Assembly (NCBI RefSeq): GCF_038630985.1
Contig: NZ_CP152049.1
Location: 4,111,501-4,175,500, forward strand
Direction: 5' to 3'
DNA length: 64,000 bases
DNA from: Paenibacillus sp. FSL H8-0548
GTDB taxonomy: Bacteria > Bacillota > Bacilli > Paenibacillales > Paenibacillaceae
Shown: positions 17,536-25,989 of the stretch, piece by piece
Numbering within the stretch: position 1 is the stretch's first letter
Layout of the letters: the number at the start of each line of letters is the position of its first letter
Program-made: the position numbers and the translations under genes
Notes under the pieces: generated by a model
Told to the model about the DNA's origin: nothing
The model's database searches: none
The model's input: the letters and a program-made list of their open reading frames with translations, nothing else

Positions 17536-17634
17536 CTCATCGGCAAATATTATAGGATATCTGCATAGACTCTAACGTCTATATATTTAGCAATAACCTG
17601 CAATCACCTATCGATGCTTAAGTGATTTGCCCGT

Positions 17635-18621
17635 TTATTCTAGGTTGCTATAGGCAATTGCTTGTATCGTTCCATCCTCGTTATAATGCAGCTCCGTGTA
17701 TTTAACACAGCGTTTATGGTTAACGCCTCCCGACAGAGAGCTGTCGTGATAGAACAGATACCATCTATCTTCGAACTGAACAATGGAGTGATGAGTGGTC
17801 CAACCGATCACCGGCGTCAGAATCGTCCCCTTAAAGGTATATGGGCCCAATGGATTTTGACTGACGGCATAGACCAGCTTATGTGTCGTACCCGTCGAAT
17901 AAGACAGGTAGTACCAGCCGTTATGCTTATGCACCCATGGTCCTTCGAAATAGCGCCGTTCCTCATCACCAGCCATAAGGGGCTCACCATTCTCATCGAC
18001 GATTGAAATTTCCTGAGGAGCTCCTTGAATTGACAGCATATCCTCGCTCAACCGCGCAACCTGTGGACCAAGCGCGGGCGTTTCCGACTCCGGACCCGTT
18101 TCATCCGACTTGAAGGTGCCTGTCTGCCATTTTTCTAATTGGCCGCCCCATAGACCTCCGAAATAAATGAATGCCTGATCGTCATCATCCATGAAAACAG
18201 CAGGATCGATACTGAAGCTGCCCTCCATGTAAGTGGGCTCCGGGGTAAACGGACCTGCCGGAGATCCGCTTGTAGCAACACCGATTCTGAAAATCCCGTC
18301 ATGATCCCGTGCCGGGTAGTACAAGAAGTAAGTTTCGTTCTTATAGGCAGCATCTGGCGCCCAAAGCTGCTTGGAAGCCCACGGAATGTCTTTCAAATGC
18401 AGAACCTCACCATGATCAACGACTGGCGACTCGAAATTATCGATGGACAATACATGATAGTCCTCCATGGCATATTGATCACCATTGTCATTATCAGGGC
18501 CATCGTGGTCGAGATCGTGTGACGGATAAATATAAATTTTCCCCTCGAATACATGTGCGGAAGGATCCGCTGTATAAATATGAGTGACAAGAGGCTGATT
18601 TGGCGTTGGTTTGTTATTCAA
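17635..18621 (-). CDS. Glycoside hydrolase family 43 protein
   Basis: Five-bladed beta-propeller glycosidase, probably beta-xylosidase or alpha-L-arabinofuranosidase type, 328 residues. The N-terminal THIYTADPSAHVFEGKIYIY holds the catalytic base Asp. A mid-chain Asp in FSIDPAVFMDDDDQAFIYFG and the general acid Glu in RYFEGPWVHKHNGWYYLSYS complete the triad. No signal peptide, so it is likely intracellular, acting on imported oligosaccharides. The start is a TTG at 18621 behind AAGGAG; an upstream in-frame ATG at 18690 has no such site. It stands alone, with no transporter beside it. Confidence 0.9.
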   Translation of the reverse strand: MNNKPTPNQPLVTHIYTADPSAHVFEGKIYIYPSHDLDHDGPDNDNGDQYAMEDYHVLSIDNFESPVVDHGEVLHLKDIPWASKQLWAPDAAYKNETYFLYYPARDHDGIFRIGVATSGSPAGPFTPEPTYMEGSFSIDPAVFMDDDDQAFIYFGGLWGGQLEKWQTGTFKSDETGPESETPALGPQVARLSEDMLSIQGAPQEISIVDENGEPLMAGDEERRYFEGPWVHKHNGWYYLSYSTGTTHKLVYAVSQNPLGPYTFKGTILTPVIGWTTHHSIVQFEDRWYLFYHDSSLSGGVNHKRCVKYTELHYNEDGTIQAIAYSNLE

Positions 18622-18976
18622 TTGAATTCTCCTTTTTCTATAGAAGTTTACCAATAGATAAAGTGTAGTGCTTGCATCTAACGATGACAACCCATTAATT
18701 TAAGTAAAATACAGATAAACTATAGATTTAATTCTGTAGTGGTTTCCCTAAATTAAAGCTGTGAATGATCCTATTATTACACAATTCGCAAGTTCCATAC
18801 TAAATTGGCATCAAACAGCAGGTAAAACTGACGCAGCGGTCCAATTTACATACAATCATTCATTAAAACAGAAACGCTTGCTATCACTAAGCATATTAGT
18901 CTTCTCAATTGATGCTTTATGATAAACAAAATCACCCTTACGGATGATTCGAAATCGCGGTCGCGTCAGTTCACCC
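18622..18976. other. Intergenic region upstream of GH43
   Basis: Holds the GH43 5' region and no gene I can support. A 53-codon plus-strand frame from a GTG at 18761 lacks a ribosome binding site. No clear promoter motif pair or known riboswitch was recognised. Confidence 0.4.
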
Positions 18977-19163
18977 TTCTAACGGAAACCACAGACGCTA
19001 AATCGCCTTTATTTTTCGTTTCAAGATTCTAACGGAAATACGCGCCTCTATTTGTACCCTACATGCCCGATTTCGCTTCATTTCTGCGGAATAGCGTCTC
19101 CCTGTTCCGTTAAAATGTGACGCTAACCCAATATGCAACTTTAGCGTCTCTGGCTTCCGTTAG
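18977..19163. repeat. Cluster of four direct and inverted 23-27 bp units
   Basis: Two units read TTCTAACGGAA followed by about ten bases and GCGCCTCTA or ACGCTAAAT (18977-19003 and 19027-19053). Two further units are their inverse, TAGCGTCTC then TTCCGTTA (19091-19116 and 19141-19163). The outer pair is nearly complementary over its whole length. An extra GACGCTAAC fragment lies at 19118-19126. The layout is that of a small palindromic non-coding repeat element. Confidence 0.7.
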
Positions 19164-19240
19164 CTTTCGTTCTCTGCTCACTGGCTGCTGCCGCAGCATC
19201 ATGATCAACAGGTTCAGAGAATGCATAATTTCCTAAACAA

Positions 19241-19313
19241 AAAAAAAACCACCTAAAAAGGTGGCCTGCACTCACTTAGAGTGCAAAATTATAGCTAGGA
19301 GTGGAGAGTCTAC
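19241..19313 (-). ncRNA. sRNA-like two-hairpin element, 3' of the ankyrin gene
   Basis: On the minus strand CTCTCCACTCCTA (19296-19308) is followed by hairpin GCACTC/GAGTGC (19268-19284) and terminator CCACCT/AGGTGG plus ten T. The order and the 13-base box match the candidate at 20681-20764. Here it begins about 20 bases after the ankyrin gene stop and no own promoter is seen, so it may be a 3'UTR-derived RNA or only a conserved terminator region. Confidence 0.55.
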
Positions 19314-19328
19314 TTAACTTACCACGCT

Positions 19329-20192
19329 TCATGATTCAGGCTGTTCATGCAAGTATGACTTAAGTAGTTCTGCAATCGCATCAGCATTTTGTTGGTCTTC
19401 GGGGAAACTTTTCTTTTCTGCAATTTCTAAAGGTGTGCCACTCACAGACTCTATAGAAGGATCAGCACCGTGTTCTAATAAGTACTTGACTATTTCGTAT
19501 CTGCTGTATAATACCGCATTATGCAGTAGAGTTATTCCATTAAATTCTTCTCGGGCATTTACATTCATATCGTATTCTAAGAAGAATGCAACCATCTCAA
19601 GGTTATCTCCATAATAAGGAACAAAACTGTATATTGCTGGCCCTAACGGTCCTACCCCTACAGTTGGGTCAGCACCTTGTTGCAAATACTTTTCAGTTTC
19701 CGCTAAATCATTGCGCATGATTGCCTTATTTAACTGAACCTGTTTTGCTGAAAGTAACCAGGCATTATTACCGCCCTCTTCACCATAAACTTGTAATTCT
19801 CCACCGCTTGATTCGCTAATAAATCGTAAAGGAACAAAGGTAAAACCCTGTATTATAACGGGGGCTGCCGGCATGTCTACAAGCTTGCCATTAACGATTG
19901 CTTTTTTGGATCCAACAGTCAACGTAATTGTTAAATCAGAACTTTCCCCAATGATTTGTTTGCTCTCTGGTTTCCACTTCACATGCAGTCCTAGTCGTTC
20001 AAAAACCGGTCGAAACGGAGCAACTGTTGTTCCATTCAGTACAACTGGATGATTAGCCCGTGTAAACTCAACCTTCTTCCCATCTATCGACAGAGTGTAA
20101 GGGAAGATTTTGATGGCAGCAGAAGTGCGCGGAAGACCGATACTAGCACTTACAAGAAGAACCAGCAAGGAAACAAGAAGCCATCTCCTCAT
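19329..20192 (-). CDS. Exported protein with stalk domain and ankyrin repeats
   Basis: A 287-residue protein. A signal peptide spans residues 1-25. A copper amine oxidase N-terminal-like (stalk) domain covers about 30-135, with the recurrent VVLNGTTVAPFRPVFERLGL and GFTFVPLRFISESSGG pattern typical of Paenibacillus surface proteins. About 100 residues of ankyrin repeats follow, including ITLLHNAVLYSRYEIVKYLL and EHGADPSIESVSGTPLEIAE. It probably acts outside the membrane in protein-protein contact; the partner is unknown. The sRNA-like element 19241-19313 forms its 3' end. Confidence 0.85.
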   Translation of the reverse strand: MRRWLLVSLLVLLVSASIGLPRTSAAIKIFPYTLSIDGKKVEFTRANHPVVLNGTTVAPFRPVFERLGLHVKWKPESKQIIGESSDLTITLTVGSKKAIVNGKLVDMPAAPVIIQGFTFVPLRFISESSGGELQVYGEEGGNNAWLLSAKQVQLNKAIMRNDLAETEKYLQQGADPTVGVGPLGPAIYSFVPYYGDNLEMVAFFLEYDMNVNAREEFNGITLLHNAVLYSRYEIVKYLLEHGADPSIESVSGTPLEIAEKKSFPEDQQNADAIAELLKSYLHEQPES

Positions 20193-20296
20193 TCATTTCA
20201 CCTTCTTAATAGTTATTGTCTTACCAGAACTCCTTACCTTAGTCATTCCTATAAATTCAATCAAGAATTACGAATGGCCTGATGCGTGATAGGGTA

Positions 20297-20500
20297 TTAT
20301 TTGAAGCAATCTTCTTCAATATACACGACTTCTACTTGTTCATCGAAATGATATTTTGGTTCTTTAATTCTTTTAAAATCATTGAAATGTATCTTCAATT
20401 CAGTTCTACCATTTTTAATAATTAGATATTTATTATGTATTGACTTGCAGAGGTAGACTTTCGATTGATAAACACCCCATGAATTCAAAAAATTATCCAT
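20297..20500 (-). CDS. Hypothetical protein, 67 aa
   Basis: Small soluble protein with many Lys, Phe and Tyr and alternating beta-like segments (KVYLCKSIHNKYLIIKNG, QVEVVYIEEDCFK). No family is recognised. AGGGGAAG about five to seven bases before the ATG supports translation. It lies downstream of the sRNA candidate at 20681-20764 on the same strand, about 180 bases past its terminator. Confidence 0.55.
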   Translation of the reverse strand: MDNFLNSWGVYQSKVYLCKSIHNKYLIIKNGRTELKIHFNDFKRIKEPKYHFDEQVEVVYIEEDCFK

Positions 20501-20680
20501 GTTATCTTCCCCTCTTACATGTTTTCAGGGTATTTCAACCACTGTCTTAATTACGAACTTAGCGAACTTTCCATATTAAGGTATTCGCGAATGGATTAAA
20601 CTATCCTGCCCGTTCATATTACCATTTCACTAGATGTTTATTTGTAACTCAGACTTTATCAGAAAGATCTTTAAATGGAC

Positions 20681-20764
20681 AAAAAAAAGCCACCCCGAAG
20701 GGTGGTCCGTACTCATGATGAGCACTACAGGATTTGGATAGGAGTGGAGAGAAACCATACTGTA
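20681..20764 (-). ncRNA. Candidate small RNA gene (about 84 nt)
   Basis: A self-contained transcription unit. A perfect-consensus promoter lies at 20770-20798. The predicted start is near 20764. The RNA then has an unpaired CTCTCCACTCCTA box (20739-20751), hairpin GTGCTC/GAGTAC (20709-20725) and terminator CCACCC/GGGTGG (20690-20705) followed by eight T. The pyrimidine-rich box is complementary to Shine-Dalgarno-like GGAG sequences, which suggests a base-pairing regulator. That role is inference. It could instead be an attenuated leader of the 67-residue gene downstream. Confidence 0.65.
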
Positions 20765-20769
20765 CCTTT

Positions 20770-20798
20770 ATTATATGTATACGCTTCCATTTTGTCAA
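20770..20798 (-). promoter_or_regulatory. Perfect sigma-A promoter for the sRNA candidate
   Basis: Minus strand TTGACA (20793-20798) and TATAAT (20770-20775) with a 17-base spacer, the full consensus on all three counts. Confidence 0.85.
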
Positions 20799-20854
20799 TA
20801 AGCGTTTTCATTTTTATTTAAATTATTTTGTAAGCGCTTGTTCCTAATAAAACT

Positions 20855-20891
20855 CAAAAAAAAGACGCACACCCTGTTAAAGGTGAACGTC
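20855..20891 (-). terminator. Terminator of the aromatic supraoperon
   Basis: GACG/CGTC and CACC/GGTG arms form a hairpin that overlaps the last codons of tyrA and is followed by eight T on the minus strand. Confidence 0.8.
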
Positions 20892-21968
20892 ATAGCCTTT
20901 CGCTGTAAGCAGTACGACCGCTTGATCCAAGTACTCTTGGCTTCGGAAGGAAAGCCGGAGAATGCCAGGGATGTCTTCCCTGCTCTCACTAATATGAATA
21001 TTGCTGAGGTTAATCAGACTATTTCCGAGCTCGCTTGTGATTTTACCAATAATACCTGGATGATCCGGAATATCGACGTAGCAATCAAACGCAGAATGAA
21101 TCATGCCTTTGCGCCGCTCCGGCATTTTGCTGCGGAATTGACCTGCCGCATCAAAAGCTTCTGCTATTCCCTCTCCGTCTGAAGCTTCGAGCATCGTGAC
21201 GAACTTTTCCATTTCTTTACCCCAATCACGAAGCAGCTCTAGCAATACCTTGCGATTATTAATTAATATATCGCGCCAAATAATCGGATCGCCTGATGCA
21301 ATACGTGTAATATCGCGGAAGCCCCCTGCTGCTAATGATTCATAAAGCTCATTGGTTTCATTATAGCCTCGAACCTGATTAACTAGCGAGACAGCGATGA
21401 TATGGGGCAAATGGCTAATTGCACCTGCAATCTCATCATGCTCCTTAGACTCTACCTTGACAATATTCGCTTTCGTATGGCTCAGAAGCTCTATAAGCCG
21501 ATCTACAGCCTCCACTGGTGTATCCACTTCGGGTGTCAGAACGTAGAAAGCGTTCTCGTATAGGTGCGACGAAGCAGCCTCAACACCTGTCCGCTCTGAC
21601 CCAGCCATCGGATGACCGCCAATAAATGTAGCATGGCCAAAATCAAGCGTTCTTGCCCGCTCCATGACGGACGCCTTCGTACTTCCAGCATCAGTCACAA
21701 TACAGCCAGGCTTCAATTGAAAGCCGCTTAGCTTAACGAGATACTCTTCAAGATTACCAACGGGTACGCATATAAATATAAAATCGGCTTGCTCCGCCGC
21801 CTCCTGCATTGAGGTTGTTGCATAGTCAACAACACCTCGCTGCATATATTTCTCCACTTGAGAAGGACGATTCGAATGTCCGATAACTTTAATTCCAGGT
21901 TTTCCTTTAAAGCATAAGGCTAGTGAGCCGCCGATCAGCCCCACGCCAAAAATCGCTACAGTTGTCAT
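20877..21968 (-). CDS. tyrA: Prephenate dehydrogenase TyrA with ACT domain
   Basis: Oxidative decarboxylation of prephenate to 4-hydroxyphenylpyruvate, the tyrosine branch. The NAD-binding motif GVGLIGGS is at residues 8-15. A helical dimerisation domain follows, and the catalytic region includes GGHPMAGSERTGVEA and ISHLPHIIAVSL. The last 75 residues form an ACT domain (CYVDIPDHPGIIGKITSELG), the probable site of tyrosine feedback. The ATG at 21968 gives the normal 363-residue length. It is the last gene of the supraoperon, four bases after hisC. Confidence 0.95.
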   Translation of the reverse strand: MTTVAIFGVGLIGGSLALCFKGKPGIKVIGHSNRPSQVEKYMQRGVVDYATTSMQEAAEQADFIFICVPVGNLEEYLVKLSGFQLKPGCIVTDAGSTKASVMERARTLDFGHATFIGGHPMAGSERTGVEAASSHLYENAFYVLTPEVDTPVEAVDRLIELLSHTKANIVKVESKEHDEIAGAISHLPHIIAVSLVNQVRGYNETNELYESLAAGGFRDITRIASGDPIIWRDILINNRKVLLELLRDWGKEMEKFVTMLEASDGEGIAEAFDAAGQFRSKMPERRKGMIHSAFDCYVDIPDHPGIIGKITSELGNSLINLSNIHISESREDIPGILRLSFRSQEYLDQAVVLLTAKGYDVHL

Positions 21969-21972
21969 AACT

Positions 21973-23070
21973 TTATCCTTGCACCGCCGCTTCCTGCAAA
22001 GCCTGTTCCAACGCCGCAATAAACTTCTCATTTTGCTCGCGTGTTCCTACCGTTATCCGAATATGATTTGGATAATACGTCCAGCGCGGTCTCGATATAA
22101 TGCCTCTGCGCAGCAGTCCGTCAAAAACCTCCGGCGAAGAACGCTTTACATCGACCATTACGAAATTCCCGTTTGCAGGGAAATAGGACAATCCCAAGCG
22201 ATCAAATTGCTCGGACAAATAATTGATGCCTTGTTTATTTTGGTCACAGCAGTAGCTAATAAATGCTTTATCTGCTAATGCAGATTTTGCAGCTGCCTGT
22301 GCTATACGGGACGTATTAAAAGGCTCACGGACTTGATTCGTAAATCGAATAACATCCGGATGCCCAACGCCATAGCCGATTCGCAGTGCAGCGAGTCCAT
22401 ATATTTTCGAAAAAGTACGCAATACAATTAAATTGCGATGCTCGCGAAGCAGCTGTACTCCATCTGGGAATTGTGGATCATCCACGTATTCACCATAGGC
22501 TTCATCAAGAACTACAAGCACATGGCTAGGCACTTCCTTCAAGAAGGCAGTTAGCTCTGGAAGCGTCACAATGGTCCCTGTCGGATTGTTAGGATTGCAA
22601 ATCCATATGATCTTAGTCTTGCTGTTCACCTTTGCCAGCATGGCAGGCAAATCATGCTTGCCTTCTTTAAGCGGTACCTCCACGATGCTTGCATTCTCGA
22701 TTTCAGCATTATGCTTATATTGGGGGAATGTTTCATCCGCCATAATCGTTTCATCGCCCGGGACGATAAACGCTCTATTAATCATAAGTATAATTTCACT
22801 CGAGCCTGTGCCAAAAATAATCTGATTCGGTTCCACGCCAAGCTCTTCCGCTAAAGCTGCGGTTAGCTCTACGCTCGCTCCATCCGGATAAATATTAGAA
22901 TTTCCTATCTCTTCAATAATCGCTGCTTTAACATGCTCGGAGCAGCCAAATGGATTTTCATTAGATGCCAGTTTAATAACTTCTTGTAATCCTAGCTCCC
23001 TCTTAACATCCTCAACCGGCTTGCCTGGCTGATAGACGGGAAGGTGGACGATATTACTTTTGGGCTGCAT
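21973..23070 (-). CDS. hisC: Histidinol-phosphate/aromatic aminotransferase HisC
   Basis: PLP-dependent aminotransferase, 365 residues. In Bacillales the hisC product of this operon serves histidine synthesis and also transaminates phenylpyruvate and 4-hydroxyphenylpyruvate. Fold-type I features visible are NPNNPTGT (about residue 158), DEAYGEYV (about 185) and the PLP lysine in FSKIYGLAALRIGYG (about 217-231). It lies between trpA and tyrA. A trpA-hisC gap of 240 bases holds a dispersed repeat and a terminator, so it may be transcribed partly on its own. Confidence 0.95.
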   Translation of the reverse strand: MQPKSNIVHLPVYQPGKPVEDVKRELGLQEVIKLASNENPFGCSEHVKAAIIEEIGNSNIYPDGASVELTAALAEELGVEPNQIIFGTGSSEIILMINRAFIVPGDETIMADETFPQYKHNAEIENASIVEVPLKEGKHDLPAMLAKVNSKTKIIWICNPNNPTGTIVTLPELTAFLKEVPSHVLVVLDEAYGEYVDDPQFPDGVQLLREHRNLIVLRTFSKIYGLAALRIGYGVGHPDVIRFTNQVREPFNTSRIAQAAAKSALADKAFISYCCDQNKQGINYLSEQFDRLGLSYFPANGNFVMVDVKRSSPEVFDGLLRRGIISRPRWTYYPNHIRITVGTREQNEKFIAALEQALQEAAVQG

Positions 23071-23159
23071 GAGCCGTTCACCTCTTTTATAGTTAACTAT
23101 TCTAAACGCTTGTCTTTCATTGTCTCATATCTATTAAAGGTTTTAAAGTTTTTTTCGCG

Positions 23160-23259
23160 CAAGGTGAAACGGCTGTCGCCGTCCTTATGGCGGTGGCGCG
23201 TTTCATTCCGGAGAAATATAGAGATCGTATGGCGTAATGATATACTTTCCTATATTTCA
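23160..23259. repeat. Dispersed repeat, copy C (near full length)
   Basis: Starts CAAGGTGAAACGGCTGTCGC and ends TTTCCTATATTTC. About 100 bp, close to copy B base for base, including GCGCGTTTCATTCCG, then GAGAAATATAGAGA. It inserts between hisC and the trpA terminator. Confidence 0.75.
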
Positions 23260-23292
23260 AAAATAGCCTCTCGCGTAACGCAAGAGGCTATC
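23257..23292 (-). terminator. Terminator after trpA
   Basis: AGCCTCTTGCG pairs with CGCGAGAGGCT around a three-base loop (one mismatch), followed on the minus strand by a short A/T run leading into the dispersed repeat. It would separate trpA from hisC-tyrA unless read through. Confidence 0.7.
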
Positions 23293-23310
23293 CTTTCTAT
23301 GAAAATCGAA

Positions 23311-24123
23311 TTAACCTTTGAGCTGGGCAACAAAATCGCCAATTTTCTTAAGTCCTGCTTCACGACTATCGGCATCCTGAAGTAATGGAATAGCATCCTC
23401 AATCGTTCGCACGATCGCACTGCCTACGATGACACCATCACATTGCTTCTCGAAACGTGCCACCTGCTCACGATTAGAGATTCCAAAGCCTACCGCGATA
23501 GGCAGGTCAGTCGCTTCCCTAACCGTAGCGAGAAATTCATCAATGCCTGTATGGAAATCTGCTCTCACGCCCGTCACGCCAAGCGATGAGACGCAATAAA
23601 CAAAGCCCTTGGCTTTGCGTGCTATACGTGTCACTCGTTCCTTAGAGGTCGGAGCAACGAGTGGAATAAGATGAACATTAGCTGCCTCCGCAACCGCCCT
23701 AACCTCTTCATCCTCTTCCATAGGCAAATCCGGTATAATTAGACCGCTGATGCCCTTGCTTTCTACAAGCTTAAAGAAAGCTTCCAAACCATATTGAAAT
23801 ACTGGATTGTAGTAGGTGAACAAAATAAATGGAATTTTAACACCCGCTTCACGCGATTGCTCAGCAATAAGAATACAATCCTTTAATGTAATGCTGTTGT
23901 TAAGCAGGGCGCGCTCTGAAGCACGTTGAATAACAGGACCATCTGCAAGAGGATCGGAATAAGGCACACCAAGCTCGATCATATCCGCTCCAGCTTTCTC
24001 AAGCGTCTGGATAATAGCAACGGAGGTTGCCAGATCAGGATCACCCATCGTTACAAATGGAATGAGTGCTGTTTTCCCTTCTTCCTTCAGACGAGCAAAC
24101 GCTGTATCGATAAGATTACTCAT
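23311..24123 (-). CDS. trpA: Tryptophan synthase alpha chain
   Basis: Cleaves indole-3-glycerol phosphate to indole and glyceraldehyde 3-phosphate in complex with TrpB. TIM barrel of 270 residues. The catalytic Glu is in [17 protein letters not shown] (about residue 49) and the catalytic Asp in [10 protein letters not shown] (about 130). The phosphate-binding loop is VGFGISN. It overlaps the trpB stop by eight bases. Confidence 0.97.
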   Translation of the reverse strand: MSNLIDTAFARLKEEGKTALIPFVTMGDPDLATSVAIIQTLEKAGADMIELGVPYSDPLADGPVIQRASERALLNNSITLKDCILIAEQSREAGVKIPFILFTYYNPVFQYGLEAFFKLVESKGISGLIIPDLPMEEDEEVRAVAEAANVHLIPLVAPTSKERVTRIARKAKGFVYCVSSLGVTGVRADFHTGIDEFLATVREATDLPIAVGFGISNREQVARFEKQCDGVIVGSAIVRTIEDAIPLLQDADSREAGLKKIGDFVAQLKG

Positions 24124-25315
24124 GCTTCTCTACCCCCAAATAACCCATAATCGCTTCCACGTCCTTGTCTCCACGTCCAGACAAGCTGACTACGACTACT
24201 TTATCTTTATCAAGCGTCGGTGCAAGCTTCATCGTCTGGGCAATCGCATGCGCAGATTCTAAAGCTGGAATAATGCCTTCCGTACGGGAGAGCAGCTGCA
24301 GCGCTTCAAGCGCTTCTGCGTCCGTAACAGGTACATATTCAGCACGTCCAGAATCCTTCAAATAAGCATGCTCCGGACCTATACCCGGATAATCGAGTCC
24401 AGCGGAAATAGAATGCGCTGGCTGAACCTGTCCATGCTCATCCTGCAGCACATAGCTCATTGACCCTTGGAATACACCGTGACGGCCCTTGGTCATAGTT
24501 GCTGCATGCTCAATGGTATCCACGCCTCGGCCAGCAGCTTCTACACCAAGAAGCTTTACGCTCTCATCGTTAATGAACGGATAGAAAATACCCATTGCAT
24601 TGCTTCCGCCTCCGACAGCTGCCACTACATAATCCGGCAATCTGCCTTCCTCTACTAAAATTTGCTGGCGTGCTTCATCCCCGATAATACGTTGGAAATC
24701 ACGAACCATCATCGGATACGGATGTGGACCCGTAACCGAGCCGAGAATATAATAAGTATCCTCTACATTGCTCACCCAGTAGCGAAGCGTTTCGTTGCAG
24801 GCATCCTTGAGTGTTCTCGTACCTGACAAGACAGGAACGACTTCAGAGCCAAGCAGCTGCATACGGAACACGTTAAGCTGTTGACGCTTCATGTCCTCCT
24901 CGCCCATAAATACCTTGCACTCCAGCCCAAGCAAAGCAGCAATCGTAGCAGATGCTACACCATGCTGTCCCGCACCGGTTTCAGCAATAATTTTTGATTT
25001 CCCCATACGCTTGGCAAGGACACCTTGTCCAATGGTATTGTTGATTTTATGCGCACCCGTGTGATTGAGATCCTCACGCTTTAGATAGATTTTAGCACCG
25101 CCAAGATGGTTGCTTAGCCGTTCTGCATAGTATAGGGAAGTCGGGCGTCCTGAATATTTATGCAATAGGTAATTAACCTCGTCTTTAAATGCTTGATCCT
25201 TGGAATAATGAGCGTAAGCCTCTTCAAGCTCTAGCAAAGCGGTCATTAGTGTTTCCGGAACATATCTTCCGCCAAATGCGCCATAGCGGCCATTTTCATC
25301 TGGTACTTGTTTCAT
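24116..25315 (-). CDS. trpB: Tryptophan synthase beta chain
   Basis: PLP enzyme that joins indole and serine to make tryptophan. 399 residues. The PLP lysine is in [14 protein letters not shown] (about residues 83-96). The phosphate-binding glycine loop is VGGGSNA (about 233) and the ammonium/indole tunnel signature [10 protein letters not shown] is at about 113. Overlaps trpF by four bases and trpA by eight, consistent with coupled translation of the two subunits. Confidence 0.98.
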   Translation of the reverse strand: MKQVPDENGRYGAFGGRYVPETLMTALLELEEAYAHYSKDQAFKDEVNYLLHKYSGRPTSLYYAERLSNHLGGAKIYLKREDLNHTGAHKINNTIGQGVLAKRMGKSKIIAETGAGQHGVASATIAALLGLECKVFMGEEDMKRQQLNVFRMQLLGSEVVPVLSGTRTLKDACNETLRYWVSNVEDTYYILGSVTGPHPYPMMVRDFQRIIGDEARQQILVEEGRLPDYVVAAVGGGSNAMGIFYPFINDESVKLLGVEAAGRGVDTIEHAATMTKGRHGVFQGSMSYVLQDEHGQVQPAHSISAGLDYPGIGPEHAYLKDSGRAEYVPVTDAEALEALQLLSRTEGIIPALESAHAIAQTMKLAPTLDKDKVVVVSLSGRGDKDVEAIMGYLGVEKHE

Positions 25316-25989
25316 GCTTCCATCACCCTTCTTACAAATAATTCGATTTTGTCGATATCCTTATGTCCATCCGTTTCTACTCCGCTGGATACATCAATAC
25401 CATTTGGAGCATATGTCCTCAGCAGCTCCTTAACATTGTCTTCATGCAAGCCGCCTGCTACATAAAGAGTCATGCCTAGCTTCTCAGCCGCTTTATTATA
25501 ATCCTCAATCGAATCCCAGTCGAAGGTTTTCCCGGTTCCGCCTCCAGGAGCGTCAATAAGCACCGCGTTAACTGCAGCAGCATACGGAGTTAATCGCTCT
25601 AATGCCGACTGCGGCTCAGTTCCCTCAGCATCCCGCTTGATCGAAAAAACTTTCCAAACGTCAACGTTAAGCTTTTCGCGTACGCCCTTGCAAAACTCAG
25701 CCGACTCATGACCGTGCAGCTGAACGACATCAAGCGGCGCTTCCGTTAATAACGTCTGCAAATTATCGAATGTTTCATTTACGAATACGCCTACTGTTCT
25801 CGGACGTTCACCGCCCGCTGCCTTCAACTCGCCAACTGCCTTAATCAACTGCGCCGCGGTCGCCTTGTCTACCTGCCTCTTGCTCGGTGCAAATACGAAA
25901 CCTATTTCATGAATCGGCAATCCGTCCATGGCCTGAATGGTTTGAACATCCTTCAGCCCGCATATTTTGATACGCGGCCGCTGCTTCAT
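25312..25989 (-). CDS. trpF: Phosphoribosylanthranilate isomerase
   Basis: Amadori isomerase of tryptophan synthesis, 225 residues, TIM barrel. The catalytic Cys is in KICGLKD at residues 8-14 and the catalytic Asp in [16 protein letters not shown] (about 140-155). The phosphate site is GIDVSSGVE near the C-terminus. ATGA overlaps connect it to trpC on one side and trpB on the other. Confidence 0.96.
   Translation of the reverse strand: MKQRPRIKICGLKDVQTIQAMDGLPIHEIGFVFAPSKRQVDKATAAQLIKAVGELKAAGGERPRTVGVFVNETFDNLQTLLTEAPLDVVQLHGHESAEFCKGVREKLNVDVWKVFSIKRDAEGTEPQSALERLTPYAAAVNAVLIDAPGGGTGKTFDWDSIEDYNKAAEKLGMTLYVAGGLHEDNVKELLRTYAPNGIDVSSGVETDGHKDIDKIELFVRRVMEA

Noticed and set aside
18761..18922. 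53-codon plus-strand frame from a GTG, with protein-like composition
   Set aside because: No ribosome binding site and no recognised family; may be a gene remnant but too little evidence.
20681..20757. Possible small peptide frame inside the sRNA candidate (starts with an ATG at about 20757)
   Set aside because: No ribosome binding site, runs on through the terminator, and the homologous element at 19241 does not keep the frame.
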